Part shown: in pieces, positions 53,306 to 62,805 of the stretch
How the letters are laid out: the number at the start of each line of letters is the position of its first letter
Position numbering within the stretch: position 1 is the stretch's first letter
Assembly: GCF_002573715.1 (NCBI RefSeq)
Contig: NZ_PDHM01000016.1
Span: 723,649-787,648 of the forward strand
Length of the DNA: 64,000 nucleotides
Reading direction: 5' to 3'
Source: Paenibacillus sp. EZ-K15
GTDB taxonomy: Bacteria > Bacillota > Bacilli > Paenibacillales > Paenibacillaceae
Made by a program: the position numbers and the translations under genes
The notes under the pieces: model-generated
Database searches by the model: none
What the model was told of the DNA's origin: nothing
Seen by the model: the letters and a program-made list of their open reading frames with translations, nothing else

Positions 53306-53881
53306 TCATCTAACCTTCTGGTAAACGAGGCCTATGGCTCCAGAATCAAATGTCTTGTTTTCGATAAGTTTAAGATTGATCTTCTCCTTGAGACCTTGGA
53401 ATAACGGCAACCCGCTGCCGATCAGGACGGGAGAAACCGTAATTTTATACTCATCTATTAAATCAAGCTGCATAAGGTAGTGTGCGAACCTAGGACTGCC
53501 GAGGATGACCATATCCTTGCCTGGTTGCTGTTTGAGGTTCTTGATCTCTTCCTCGACATCTTCTTTCACCAGTCTGGAATTGTTCCATTCGACTTTCTCC
53601 AGCGTCGTGGAAAAAACGATTTTGGCTGTCTTTTCGATCCACTCGGCATGATTCCGTTCATGCTGCGAAGCTGATGGGTTCGAAGGCACAGATGGCCAGT
53701 AGCTGTGCATCATCTGATAAGTCCCACGTCCCCAAATGACAGTGTCGGCAGTACTCAGAATTTCTTTCGCGTGTTTCTCCAAATCAGCATCGTAGGAAAC
53801 CCAGCCAATGTCCATTTCACCGTTCGGCCCTTCTACAAAACCGTCAAGCGATGCGTGCAAAAATAGAACAAGTTTTCTCAT
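53306..53881 (-). CDS. Dihydrofolate reductase-like (RibD C-terminal) protein
   Basis: 191 residues, full length for the YwjB/YyaP-like family. MRKLVLFLHASLDGFVEGPN, TVIWGRGTYQMMHSYWPSVP, KDMVILGSPRFAHYLMQLDL, IDEYKITVSPVLIGSGLPLF. NADPH-dependent reductase fold; not the housekeeping DHFR. The ATG at 53881 follows AAAGGAGAA; the frame upstream is open but has no ribosome site. Intact relative of the truncated gene at 27733. Confidence 0.9.
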   Translation of the reverse strand: MRKLVLFLHASLDGFVEGPNGEMDIGWVSYDADLEKHAKEILSTADTVIWGRGTYQMMHSYWPSVPSNPSASQHERNHAEWIEKTAKIVFSTTLEKVEWNNSRLVKEDVEEEIKNLKQQPGKDMVILGSPRFAHYLMQLDLIDEYKITVSPVLIGSGLPLFQGLKEKINLKLIENKTFDSGAIGLVYQKVR

Positions 53882-54021
53882 TTTCAGTTCTCCTTTGTTC
53901 ATAGGGATATCTACATTAACTATATTATAGGACATTTCAGCTTGGTTGTTTCTTATAGATTGCTAATCACAAATGGAGTATCTTACTACCAGAAAAAATC
54001 CTTACTTTATATTCTACAAAA

Positions 54022-54222
54022 CTGCCCGTTAGCTTAATTAACCTGATTTTGTAGTACTTTTAAGCGCTAAGCTCGTACTTAATAATCCATATCAATTACG
54101 GTTAACCATAACGGTAATCGGTACAAGTTCTTGTCCTCGGCTCGGGACAAGAGCTTGTACCGATAAAACAAAAAAGCCGCTAATTGCGACTTTCAAAGGG
54201 AACATCTACTTTTCCACCGACA
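54022..54222 (+). repeat. Family A repeat, copy 12
   Basis: CTGCCCGTTAGCTTAATTA border, an unrelated-looking 80 bases, then CGGTACAAGTTCTTGTCC, inverted GGACAAGAGCTTG, GCCGCTAATTGCGAC hairpin, degenerate last box and CGACA. Confidence 0.88.
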
Positions 54223-54260
54223 CATGTACGTACCGGTTCCGGTCATTTGTAACACTCCCT

Positions 54261-54464
54261 TTACTCTTTCTTTTTTTTGAAGAAATCGAACTTGATCACA
54301 TAATCAAAGAGAAAGGTGATTGCAACAACTCCAAGTGGAATCATTGCGTATGCCCAAGGCGGATTATTTGGAGCTTCACCAGGGGGTGCATCAATTAAAA
54401 TCTCAAAAAGAACAACACAGTAAATTACAGCCAATACAATACCTGTTATGTTTCTATTTTTCAT
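54261..54464 (-). CDS. Small membrane protein
   Basis: 67 residues with two hydrophobic segments (GIVLAVIYCVVLFEILI and AYAMIPLGVVAITFLFDYVI) joined by a Pro-rich turn (DAPPGEAPNNPPWAY), and a lysine-rich cytoplasmic tail (FFKKKKE). ATG after AAGGGAGGTG. No family recognised. Monocistronic between repeats. Confidence 0.6.
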   Translation of the reverse strand: MKNRNITGIVLAVIYCVVLFEILIDAPPGEAPNNPPWAYAMIPLGVVAITFLFDYVIKFDFFKKKKE

Positions 54465-54660
54465 AGCTGTTTTTCACCTCCCTTAACATGAACAACCACT
54501 GAAAATAAATCCTCTTATGAAAATTCAAAATAATTATATTGCTTTAATTCTATTTAAACCATTTTCAAGCAACGATATGAGTTGGCCATGCCACGAGCAT
54601 TCCTCCAAATCCATATGGGTAACTATTCCACAATTTATTTTAACACGAAATTGAATTCTA

Positions 54661-54800
54661 CTGCCCGTTGGTCCGCCCCCGCCCACGCAATGCGGCAGTC
54701 GGCGGATTATCACCGTTTAAGACGGCAAAGTCGTCAGCAGTCTGAATCCAACAGGTGGCGCTTGGCGGAGGTATATTCATCCATGTCGCGGTGCCCATAA
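54661..54800 (-). pseudogene. Gene scrap between two repeat borders
   Basis: The minus strand reads MGTATWMNIPPPSATCWIQT, then ADDFAVLNGDNPPTA and a stop that lies inside a CTGCCCGTTGG border at 54658. The scrap is enclosed by two copies of the same border, each preceded by AATTGAATT-TACTG. It looks like part of a larger protein that I cannot name. Confidence 0.35.
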
Positions 54801-54827
54801 AAAACTGTAATCCATAATTGAATTATA

Positions 54828-54944
54828 CTGCCCGTTAGCTTAATGAATTAGAGCAGTGTAAAGTAGTTAACTATTTATATAACCGGTAATCGGACTATGT
54901 TCTTGTCGTTTACGGCAATCGGTACAAGTTCTTGTCCCCCGACA
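54828..54944 (+). repeat. Family A repeat, left part (copy 13)
   Basis: CTGCCCGTTAGCTTAATGA border, then the two direct TTCTTGTCG/C boxes, ending directly in CCCCCGACA. The inverted box, hairpin and last box are absent. The rest of the 54.95-55.2 kb gap holds only a CAGCAGCC...GGCTGCTG hairpin near 55085. Confidence 0.88.
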
Positions 54945-55212
54945 GTAAGGAAGTTAGATTTGTTCTGTGAGATCAAAAGGTTTGCGCCATCCGTTTTAGC
55001 TTAATATCCCTGCCGAGTGTTGCTCTTAAACCAGTTTTCTATAAAACTGCGACTGTTACAACCTAAATGGTGCATATTTTTACAACAGCAGCCGCAAGTA
55101 ATTGGCTGCTGTTGTTGTAAGGTGCGTTGTATTCAGGTCAATTAAATCAACTTGATGATTTTGTTGAACGTCAATTATTCTGTGGGATGGTGTTCGGTTA
55201 TGTTCCCAAGAG

Positions 55213-55617
55213 TCACCCCCTACCGCTGAACCGTTTGATCGCTTCCTCAGTCACTGGCTGGAAGAGGTTAATGAGGTTGCCGTCGGGATCACGGAACAAC
55301 ACAGCACGGTTCCCCCACGGCATCGTAGTCGGTTCCTTTACCCACTCGTCGACAAACTGCTTCAAGCGCTCGTATTCGGCATCGACATCGTGGACCCGGA
55401 ACTCAAGGATGACAGTGTGATTGTCGGCCGCCACTGCGGAACCAATGCCGAACAGTGGCACCGTCTGGGAGTGACCGATCGCCAGGGTGCACGATGGCAC
55501 AACGAGTTCAGCAAAGGCAGCCGCGGGACGTTCCGCCGAAACACCCATGACTTTCTCATAGAACTCAACAAGACGATCCACATCGTCGGTAATGATACGT
55601 ACAGAAGCAAAATTCAT
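55213..55617 (-). CDS. VOC (glyoxalase/bleomycin resistance) family protein
   Basis: 134 residues: MNFASVRIITDDVDRLVEFY, ILEFRVHDVDAEYERLKQFV, NRAVLFRDPDGNLINLFQPV. Two paired beta-alpha modules as in dimeric VOC proteins. ATG after AAGGATGG. Single gene of unknown substrate. Confidence 0.88.
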   Translation of the reverse strand: MNFASVRIITDDVDRLVEFYEKVMGVSAERPAAAFAELVVPSCTLAIGHSQTVPLFGIGSAVAADNHTVILEFRVHDVDAEYERLKQFVDEWVKEPTTMPWGNRAVLFRDPDGNLINLFQPVTEEAIKRFSGRG

Positions 55618-55720
55618 AAAATACCATCCTTCCTATAATAAATGATACAGTACCATATCATTTTTTGGGCAAGAACAAGCTCTCCACCCCATTGTGTTTA
55701 CTTAATCGATAATAAAACAA

Positions 55721-55748
55721 CGCTACTGACAACGGTATGTCAGTAGCG
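55721..55748. repeat. Perfect 11-bp inverted repeat
   Basis: CGCTACTGACA and TGTCAGTAGCG around a six-base loop. A degenerate relative (CTACTGCC...GTCAGTAG) is at 40867-40892. The 55.62-56.29 kb gap otherwise shows no gene I can support. Confidence 0.55.
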
Positions 55749-56289
55749 GTTTAACATTTACGGGTATTCTCTCTCCTAATGTTGATACCGCCCCGTTGTC
55801 GCATGCACCTGTTTTCGATGCGAGCCCCAATTCATCCACCTGCAGACCGCTCTCATTCAGACGTCAGGCCAATGATTGCCATTCCGCTTGACATGGAATT
55901 GCACTCGTCCTATCACCGGTACCACCCTAAATTTCCCCGTGTTGCTGCCATCTCTAGTATGAATATTTTTACTCATAAATTAATAGATCTGGGATTATAT
56001 TTGAACTGCAATCACATGCATATCCTTTCGTGGTGTGCTCATGAGGTGATAATAGAAGAAAAACCGCCTTTGATTTTGCGACCTCACACCCACCTTCAAA
56101 AGTAGCTGGGTGAATCCGAACCTCTCTACCAGTATCATTAAAAAAATCAAATCTCATACGACACCCCTTCTCGAAGTAGAATCCTGGTAAGTTCTAATAG
56201 CAAGATCTCGGACCTAGGACAAGAACTAAAATGCAACCTACATCGTTAGTTGGTAAAACCTCTGTAATTTCATTGATTATCAGACAAAA

Positions 56290-56327
56290 GAAAAAGCAGT
56301 CTACCTTTGTTTTAGGGTGGACTGCTT
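56290..56327 (-). terminator. Terminator of the GH2 gene
   Basis: AAGCAGTC(C/T)ACC arms pair around a nine-base loop; on the minus strand the second arm is followed by TTTTTCTTTT. It lies 74 bases after the GH2 stop at 56401. Confidence 0.75.
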
Positions 56328-56400
56328 GCCGTCATCATACTTTAGCTTAAGCTTTGTCTTCTCTTTATCTGTTTTGTTCACTTTTTTCTTACTTGTTTCC

Positions 56401-58170
56401 CTACCCCAAATTAATCTCCCGGATCTTTTCCAGCGCTACCTTCGGTTTTCGGTCTTCGGTAAGCAAGCCGTTAACCTCATGCTGCACGTCCGTAATCTGC
56501 GTATAACAGTAACCGGAAATAAACGGAATTGCTTTAATCGCTCCGGTTATTCTACCGAATCTCTCCAGGAAAGCTTCCTCATTATCCACTTGATTGCCGT
56601 AACCCCAGCCATGTTCGCTCCTGAAAGCAATCCCTCCAAACTCGCTGATAATAATCGGTTGGCCTTTATAACTGTAGCCTTGGGCGAACGCAAATTTCCA
56701 CTCGTTGTACGTACCGTTGCTACCCGTAATCGAGTCTTTATTCTTGTAGGTTTCGTACAAATCTTCGCCCCGCTCCACATAATCATGAAGAGTCAAAATA
56801 TCAGAAATGGTGTGCTCCCATCCATCATTGGTAATGACTGGACGATAAGGATCGATAGATTTTGTCATATAATAAATACCTTCCGTAAATTTTTGCTGCC
56901 GGTCGTCATGGATAATATTCTGAATGCCCCAAGATTCATTAAAAGGCACCCAGGTAATAATGCAGGGATGATTGTATTGCTGCTGCACAACCTCAATCCA
57001 TTCCTTGGTAAAACGCTCCACAGCCTCATCGTTATATTCAAAAGCAGCCGCCATTTCGGACCAGACCAGCATACCTTTGACATCACACCAATACAGGAAC
57101 CGAGCGTCTTCAATTTTCATATGTTTGCGCAAACCGTTGTAGCCCATCTCGGCGATCGTCTCGATATCTTCTATCAGCGCTTCTTCGGACGGAGGCGTCA
57201 GATGACTTTCGGTCCAGTAGCCCTGATCCAGAATCAATCTTTGGTAAAGGGGAATATTGTTCAGCAGGATTTGGCCGTCTCTGATCGAGATTTTGCGCAT
57301 GCCGAAATAAGAGCCCACCCGGTCAATCTCTCGTTCTCCTTCATACAGCACAAACTCCACATCAAACAGATTTGGATTGTCCGGAGACCACAAGTTTTGC
57401 AGCCAAGGTCCGTTGATGCTGCTCACCATGCCGGTTTCCGCCGTCAGCCAGGCTCTGTCCACCGAAAGGTTCAGTTTTCTTACCGTTTCGCCTTTAAAGG
57501 TAATTTCTGTCTCCAGCCGGAGATCATTTTTGTTTTTCGTACCGTTAAAACGGAAGTCAAACCGAATCATTTGGCGGTCAATGTCCGGTGTCATTTTCAC
57601 CATATCCAAGCGGGTATCATGGACATGTTCGAGCCAGACGCTTTTCCAAATGCCTGTCGTCTGCACATAAAATGAATCATGATTCCGTCCGGACCAGCGC
57701 TGTTTGCCCCGAGGCTGAAGACAGCTATCGCTGTCTTCCACTTTCAGCACAATTTCATTTTCGGCGTCTTACCCCAGCAGGTCGGTAATATCAAAGGAAA
57801 AGCGAGCATACGCCCCTTCATGCTCCCCCGCAAAACTACCGTTCACCCAACAGGTGGCTTTATAATCCACGCCTTCGAAATGCAGGATCGTTTGTTTCCC
57901 TTCCGCTTCTGGGGAAAGGGTTAGTTTTCTGCGATACCAGATCTGCTCATGGAATTTCTCCTCTCCGATCCCGCTCGCCTGGGTTTCATAGGTAAACGGA
58001 ACGTTTATTTTTTGTGCGGCTGGAAAATGGTCCATAAAGCGTTCTGCAACACCGGCTTTCTCATCATCGAAACTGAAATCCCACTCCCCGTTCAGATCCA
58101 GCCACTGGCTCCGTACAAATTGGGGTCTCGGATAGTTTTTTATATAAAATTTCGTAGCTGCTGTGGGCAT
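56401..58170 (-). pseudogene. GH2 family beta-glycosidase with in-frame stop
   Basis: A glycoside hydrolase family 2 enzyme (beta-galactosidase/glucuronidase type) of about 590 codons. Sugar-binding domain: YPRPQFVRSQWLDLNGEWDF...HFEGVDYKATCWVNG. Ig-like domain, then barrel with acid/base WVPFNESWGIQN (near 56935) and nucleophile IIISEFGG (near 56645). An ochre stop at 57769-57771 follows FDITDLLG; the same frame resumes at once with DAENEIVLKVEDSDS, so this is a nonsense change, not a frameshift. The start is ATG 58170. Divergent from its AraC regulator at 58306. Likely inactive unless the stop is read through or is a sequencing error. Confidence 0.88.
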
Positions 58171-58305
58171 CTTAGCACCTATCCTCTCTCTGATCACTGA
58201 AGTATACTCTATATTTCCTATCACAGATTACTATCTTGTTTAGAGAAAGAAAATGATTTATCCTATCCAATGACTGATCTATTATCCTTTGGAGGAGTGG
58301 AATCA

Positions 58306-59097
58306 TTGATACATCTAAAGCGATGTGGATATAATGTAATTCATCCGGAAGGCTTTACTGTTGACCGCCCGGACGGCTCTGGAGATTACGTCTTTTTATT
58401 CTTCCGGAGCAAAATGGAGCTTAAGATTCATTCTCAGGCTGTTTTTGTTGAACCTAATACCTTTATTATTTTTAACAAAAACAGCCCGTATTTCTACCGG
58501 GATGTCGAACAACCTCTGATTCATGACTGGTTCCACTTTGAAATGGAGGATGCAGATGCTTTTTTTGAACGGCTGAATCTCCCTCTAGATACCTTAATCA
58601 AAGCATACGACCCCTTCTATATTTCCAGAAAAGTGAACGATATTCATTGGGAGAATCTGCAAAACGGAACCTTCCAAAATGAGATCATCGATTATACCAT
58701 TCGTTGCCTGTTCATGAAGCTTAGCGATATTCGAAATCATCTGGAGCCACACCATCAGATTAGTAAATATTATGATCAGTTCCTGAACCTGAGAAATGAA
58801 GTTTTCAGTTCTCCTTCTACCTGGTATACTGTCGAGTTCTTGGCGGATAAGATGAATATGAGTCGATCTTATTTCCAGCATATGTACAAACAAATCTTTG
58901 GCATATCGGTAATTAACGATATCATCCTTAACAGAATAGGATATGCCTCCTATTTACTGAAGAACACATCGTATGCCATCAGCCATATTTCTGGAATTTG
59001 CGGTTATGAGAATGATGTACATTTTATGCGGCAATTCAAAAAATTCGTAGGACTAACTCCAAGTGAATACAGGGGAAGGTCTGATGGTGGGCAATAA
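58306..59097 (+). CDS. AraC family regulator
   Basis: 263 residues with TTG start at 58306, ten bases after GGAGG; the ATG at 58270 has no ribosome site. N-terminal cupin-like sensor (HPEGFTVDRPDGSGDYVFLF, IIFNKNSPYFYRDVEQPLIH). C-terminal HTH pair: YTVEFLADKMNMSRSYFQHM and ISHISGICGYENDVHFMRQF, with KKFVGLTPSEYR. Divergent from the GH2 gene with about 135 bases between starts, so almost certainly its activator. Confidence 0.9.
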   Translation: MIHLKRCGYNVIHPEGFTVDRPDGSGDYVFLFFRSKMELKIHSQAVFVEPNTFIIFNKNSPYFYRDVEQPLIHDWFHFEMEDADAFFERLNLPLDTLIKAYDPFYISRKVNDIHWENLQNGTFQNEIIDYTIRCLFMKLSDIRNHLEPHHQISKYYDQFLNLRNEVFSSPSTWYTVEFLADKMNMSRSYFQHMYKQIFGISVINDIILNRIGYASYLLKNTSYAISHISGICGYENDVHFMRQFKKFVGLTPSEYRGRSDGGQ

Positions 59098-59125
59098 GTC
59101 TCTATTCTCTTCTCCTCCCCTTTCT

Positions 59126-59347
59126 TTAGACTTGGTTGACAGACTGAATACACAAAACTACTCCAAGAACGCTGCGCACTATCTCCAAAACCATTCCAAG
59201 AATGGCTATCTGCGCATCACTAAGTTTTTTCAAAAGCTTTGGCATGATGAAACATAGTGAAAGGATGTCTTGGACGCCCATAATTGAAAACACAAGTCCG
59301 ATTAGTGCAGGCCTCCAACTGAACGTATCTATTGTAAATTGTGACAA
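59126..59347 (-). pseudogene. MFS drug transporter fragment
   Basis: 73 codons: FTIDTFSWRPALIGLVFSIM, GVQDILSLCFIMPKLLKKLS, DAQIAILGMVLEI. This is the middle of a TetA/TCR-type major facilitator (helices 7-8 region), with both ends missing. The neighbouring frames give no continuation. Confidence 0.6.
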
Positions 59348-59356
59348 AATTGCCTG

Positions 59357-59638
59357 ATGGAAGGTCTTAATTGGAGTACAGGTTTATATGAACATGAAAT
59401 TCCTGTAGATATTGATGAAGATACCGTGGTACTCATAGAAGGAGTACTGTTATACCGCCCATGGCTAATTAATAAAACGGAAATTCTCAGTAGAGGAGAA
59501 ATTAGGGGCGTATCTCGAAGTGGTAAATGGATCTTAAATAAATATAAAACAAGATATATTCCTGTTCACCAATGCTACCTTTCTGAAGATAGACCACTCT
59601 CGGATTCATTAGAATATCCTTTTGAAAAAGCACGGTAA
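59357..59638 (+). pseudogene. Uridine kinase-like fragment
   Basis: 93 codons. VDIDEDTVVLIEGVLLYRPW matches the Walker-B-like region of bacterial uridine kinase-like P-loop proteins, and NKYKTRYIPVHQCYLSEDRP matches their C-terminal box. The P-loop at the N-terminus is missing and the spacing between the boxes is short, so it is 5' truncated with an internal deletion. Family call moderate. Confidence 0.5.
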
Positions 59639-59658
59639 ACAGTATATTTTTGTAATAG

Positions 59659-59692
59659 AAAGAACTAGCTTTTAGTCGCCTAGTTCTTTTTT
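59659..59692 (+). terminator. Rho-independent terminator
   Basis: AAAGAACTAG and CTAGTTCTTT arms with an 11-base loop and TTTTTTT. Belongs to the kinase-like remnant on the plus strand. Confidence 0.85.
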
Positions 59693-59826
59693 TATACGAT
59701 AAGTAGTCTGTCTTCTAACACCCTATTCTTGGCAAACCTAGGGGTCTTTTTCTAAATTACCGTTTTGTTAATGTCTGCTGCTCTCGATGAACTCAACAAG
59801 CTTCTTTGAATCTGATCATCTGATAC

Positions 59827-59937
59827 TTACAGCAACTCGAGCATTTCGGGTGCTTTAAAGATGCTTTGAAATGTTTGGTCCGGTGTATCCGTGTATACCG
59901 TCGCGATCCACTCGTCATCTTCGCTAAACAGAGGCCA
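59827..59937 (-). pseudogene. Unidentified C-terminal scrap
   Basis: 37 codons without a start: WPLFSEDDEWIATVYTDTPD, QTFQSIFKAPEMLELL and a stop. Composition is protein-like, but the family is not recognised. It lies between the terminator and a family B hairpin. Confidence 0.3.
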
Positions 59938-60040
59938 TTATCCCCCTCATTCTATGGAGCAATAAAACGATTGGTAGTGACAGGTCCTCCCTCCCGTCAT
60001 CTTCAGCGTCAGCATTTGAGCAGCTAAAGGGATATAGAAA

Positions 60041-60112
60041 CAGCGGCATTGTAGGACACAAATATCCTAGAATGCCGCTGTATGATTCAACTATAACGTT
60101 CCCCGTTAGTAT
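60041..60112 (+). repeat. Family B hairpin repeat
   Basis: A 16-base stem pairing at 15 positions (CAGCGGCATTGTAGGA with TCCTAGAATGCCGCTG), then TATAACGTTCCCCGTTAG. The best-preserved family B copy in the window. Confidence 0.7.
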
Positions 60113-60145
60113 AACAATGCATCATCTCTGCAGTTCCCGAAGGAG

Positions 60146-60577
60146 TTAATGTACAATGAGGACTGGGCAACTTGATAGCTGTGAAACCTTGTGGCTGACA
60201 CTTCCAAGCATCATTTCTTTTATCCCCCTTAGCCCACGGCTTCCGATAATAATAAGTTGCTGCTCGGTATCCCTTGCATAATTTAATATTTCATGTGCAG
60301 GATCTCCCTTAAGATGAACGGTTTCCGGGTTAATCCCCGCAGAGTTTAATTTAGATTTGGCTTGTTGCAGCTGTTCCAAACTCGCTTTTTCCATTTCGTT
60401 CAATATATCTTCCAAGAAATTCTCTGGTACATATGTCATGCCATTCGATACATATTCCTGGCTGACATTAACCAAGGTAACTTGAGTTTGTTTGTTTCGG
60501 GCTATTTCAATGGTTGCATCGAGGAGTTTGTTCGTTATTTCAGCTTTATCAATGGCCACAATAATTTTATCAAACAT
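60146..60577 (-). CDS. Universal stress protein (UspA family)
   Basis: 143 residues of the UspA alpha/beta fold. MFDKIIVAIDKAEITNKLLD at the start; the ATP-binding signature GSRGLRGIKEMMLGSVSHKV near the end, followed by CPVLIVH. The G-2x-G-9x-G-S/T pattern is present, so it probably binds ATP. ATG after GGAAAGGACG, only two bases after the MFS stop, so the two are co-transcribed. Confidence 0.93.
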   Translation of the reverse strand: MFDKIIVAIDKAEITNKLLDATIEIARNKQTQVTLVNVSQEYVSNGMTYVPENFLEDILNEMEKASLEQLQQAKSKLNSAGINPETVHLKGDPAHEILNYARDTEQQLIIIGSRGLRGIKEMMLGSVSHKVSQLSSCPVLIVH

Positions 60578-60579
60578 AT

Positions 60580-61815
60580 TTATCGTCCTTTCCGTGGCAA
60601 CTCGTAACTATTTCGGCTACCTACAAAACGGTTTCTTGCTGCTCCTATACCGACTAAAAAGAGTAAGACCGAAGCGCCAAGCAGAATGAAAAGTGGCAGG
60701 TTCCAACTATTTGTCGCATCATGCAGATATCCTATAAGGGCAGGACCGATTGCGGCAAGAAGATATCCGATCGATTGGGCCATGCCAGACAGTTCCGCTG
60801 CTTGATGCGCATTTTCAGTACGTAACCCGAAAAACATCATGGACAAACTAAAGGCGAAGCCTCCACCAATTCCGAGTATGATGATCCACAACAGAATGAT
60901 ATGGGAGCTTCCGTAAAGAAGTCCGAGCGTTCCCGTCAAAAGCAAAATGGATGTGATGACCACTAACAAACGTTGGCTAGACATGCGCCCAGCAATAACG
61001 GGGACAATAAAGGTAAATGGAAGCATAGCTAACTGCATGATCGAGAGGTACCATCCTGATTGGTTGGAGTCAATTCCTTGCTGCTTTAAAATTTCAGGCA
61101 ACCATGCGATCAACACATAGAAAACCATGGACTGTATACCCATAAACAAGGTTACTTGCCAGGCAAGCGGGGATCGCCAAACATTCACATCGTTGCTGGC
61201 CATCTGTTGACTCGTCGTGGCTGTTTGCTTCGTTTGATTTCTTAATTGGGGTAACCAACAGAGGATCGATACAAAGCTTAGAATCCCCCATATTCCCAAT
61301 GCTCCCTGCCATTTTAGACCTGCATTCACGGCTAGCGGTACACTGATTCCCGATGCGATTGCTCCACATAAATTCATTGAAATGGAGTAAACACCTGTCA
61401 TGGAGCCAATTTTATCTGGGAAATCCCTTTTGATTATACTTGGCAATAATACATTACATACGGCAATTGCGAATCCAAGAATTGCTGTCCCAATAAACAG
61501 ATTAGCTGCGCCAGATAAAGAACGTATTACAATACCAACAGTCAGAAAGATTAGAGCAATCAAAATGATACGTTCAACCCCATACCTTCGTCCTAGTTTG
61601 GGTACTAGAGGTGATAATAAAGCAAAGGCAAGCAAGGGTACCGTTGTGATCAGGCCTGCTAATGTATTTGAAATATGAACGTCATCCCTTATAAGGCTCA
61701 CTAAAGGACCAACTGAGGTTAAGGGAGTACGTAAATTAGCTGCAATAACAATAATGCCGAGAATGATCAGTCCTATAGAGAATGGTACGGCTTTTTTATT
61801 TTGTTTGTTCGGCAT
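60580..61815 (-). CDS. MFS transporter, CynX/NimT-like
   Basis: 411 residues, 12 membrane helices. LIILGIIVIAANLRTPLTSV and GPLVSLIRDDVHISNTLAGL are typical of the cyanate/2-nitroimidazole transporter family, and SFVSILCWLPQLRNQTKQTA is the central loop. ATG after AAGGAG. Forms an operon with the downstream UspA gene. The XRE-cupin regulator upstream is the likely controller. Substrate unknown. Confidence 0.92.
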   Translation of the reverse strand: MPNKQNKKAVPFSIGLIILGIIVIAANLRTPLTSVGPLVSLIRDDVHISNTLAGLITTVPLLAFALLSPLVPKLGRRYGVERIILIALIFLTVGIVIRSLSGAANLFIGTAILGFAIAVCNVLLPSIIKRDFPDKIGSMTGVYSISMNLCGAIASGISVPLAVNAGLKWQGALGIWGILSFVSILCWLPQLRNQTKQTATTSQQMASNDVNVWRSPLAWQVTLFMGIQSMVFYVLIAWLPEILKQQGIDSNQSGWYLSIMQLAMLPFTFIVPVIAGRMSSQRLLVVITSILLLTGTLGLLYGSSHIILLWIIILGIGGGFAFSLSMMFFGLRTENAHQAAELSGMAQSIGYLLAAIGPALIGYLHDATNSWNLPLFILLGASVLLFLVGIGAARNRFVGSRNSYELPRKGR

Positions 61816-61970
61816 TCTTCATTTCTCCTTCCTGAACTAATACGTAGTGTTTGTTTCCTACTGAGTGAAAAACTATGCAATAACATCCGCGCGAACAATA
61901 AAAGTATAGTATAGTATATTATTTTTAACAAGAAGTATTTTATAACACGCCATAACCCATCTAAAAACAA

Positions 61971-62010
61971 AAATACAACTCTGAATTCCCGTCATGGAAT
62001 TCAGAGTTGT
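61971..62010 (-). terminator. Rho-independent terminator
   Basis: ACAACTCTGAATTCC and its exact complement around a six-base loop, then ATTTTTGTTTTT on the minus strand. Ends the XRE-cupin gene, so the MFS/UspA operon has its own promoter between 61816 and 61970. Confidence 0.88.
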
Positions 62011-62035
62011 ATTGAATAAGTGGAGTATTCGACTT

Positions 62036-62596
62036 TTAGAAACCATACTTTAAGGATATATGGAGCACTGTTTCGCTATTCGTATGATTGGTATAAGAGT
62101 GAGGAAAATCTGCACGAAAACTGATTGTATCATATTGATTCAATGTATAAATCTCTCCATTGAGTTGAATATCAATGGAACCCGTCATTACTGTCGCAAT
62201 TTCAGTTGTATTCACATGATGACCTTCAGGGTGATACGAGCTATTTGGCTGTAAGTAAGCCCGACACATTTCAATATCGTTGCTTTTAAAGACTGGTTCA
62301 ATGATCCAATTTTTTTGATCATTAGAAAACCGCAGTCCTTCGCCTGCTCGATACAAACTAACAGGGTCTTCTGATTTGAACAAAGCCAATAGCGGTAAAG
62401 ATATGCCTTTTGAAATTTTCCATATAATCGCCAAAGTTGGATTTGTATCGCCACGTTCGATATTCCCCAGAGTAAGTTTGCTTACGCCCGTTAATTCCGC
62501 TAAGTCGTCTAAACTTATGTTTTTTTCTTTTCTGTACTTTTTCAAGGCACCGCCGATTTGTAATACAATTTGTTTTGATTCATCGACTTCATCCAT
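62036..62596 (-). CDS. XRE-cupin family regulator
   Basis: 186 residues. N-terminal Cro/C1 HTH (ALKKYRKEKNISLDDLAELT, GVSKLTLGNIERGDTNPTLA) and C-terminal cupin_2 barrel (PNSSYHPEGHHVNTTEIATV, DTISFRADFPHSYTNHTNSE). Such regulators bind a small ligand in the cupin and control a neighbouring transporter. ATG after GAGGTG. Same strand as the MFS gene, separated by a terminator. Confidence 0.92.
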   Translation of the reverse strand: MDEVDESKQIVLQIGGALKKYRKEKNISLDDLAELTGVSKLTLGNIERGDTNPTLAIIWKISKGISLPLLALFKSEDPVSLYRAGEGLRFSNDQKNWIIEPVFKSNDIEMCRAYLQPNSSYHPEGHHVNTTEIATVMTGSIDIQLNGEIYTLNQYDTISFRADFPHSYTNHTNSETVLHISLKYGF

Positions 62597-62722
62597 TTGA
62601 TATTCACCTCAACAAATAACTTTATAGCTAGTATATTGTTTATCTAGACTCTTTTCCATACGATTAGTATTTGATGGTGGACTACACACTCCTATGCAAA
62701 ATTCTGACGTCTATGTACTAAT

Positions 62723-62739
62723 CTGCCCGTTAGCGTAAT
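62723..62739 (+). repeat. Solo CTGCCCGTTAG border
   Basis: CTGCCCGTTAGCGTAATG without boxes. The same core also ends the TetR gene at 34788. Confidence 0.6.
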
Positions 62740-62755
62740 GCCATTTAAACGGAAT

Positions 62756-62789
62756 AAAAACAGTTCCTCCCTATAAGTGAACTGTTTTT
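62756..62789. terminator. Terminator-like hairpin
   Basis: AAAAACAGTTC and GAACTGTTTTT arms with a 12-base loop and A/T tracts on both sides. It lies at the 3' end of the recombinase remnant. Confidence 0.65.
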
Positions 62790-62805
62790 ATTTAAATGAT
62801 TCAAA

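Noticed and set aside
55779..56105. 108-codon plus-strand open frame
   Set aside because: No ribosome site, no domain, and composition like non-coding DNA.
56317..57675. 452-codon open frame on the plus strand
   Set aside because: It is the antisense of the GH2 glycosidase, whose domains and catalytic residues are clear on the minus strand; the plus translation has no recognisable domain.
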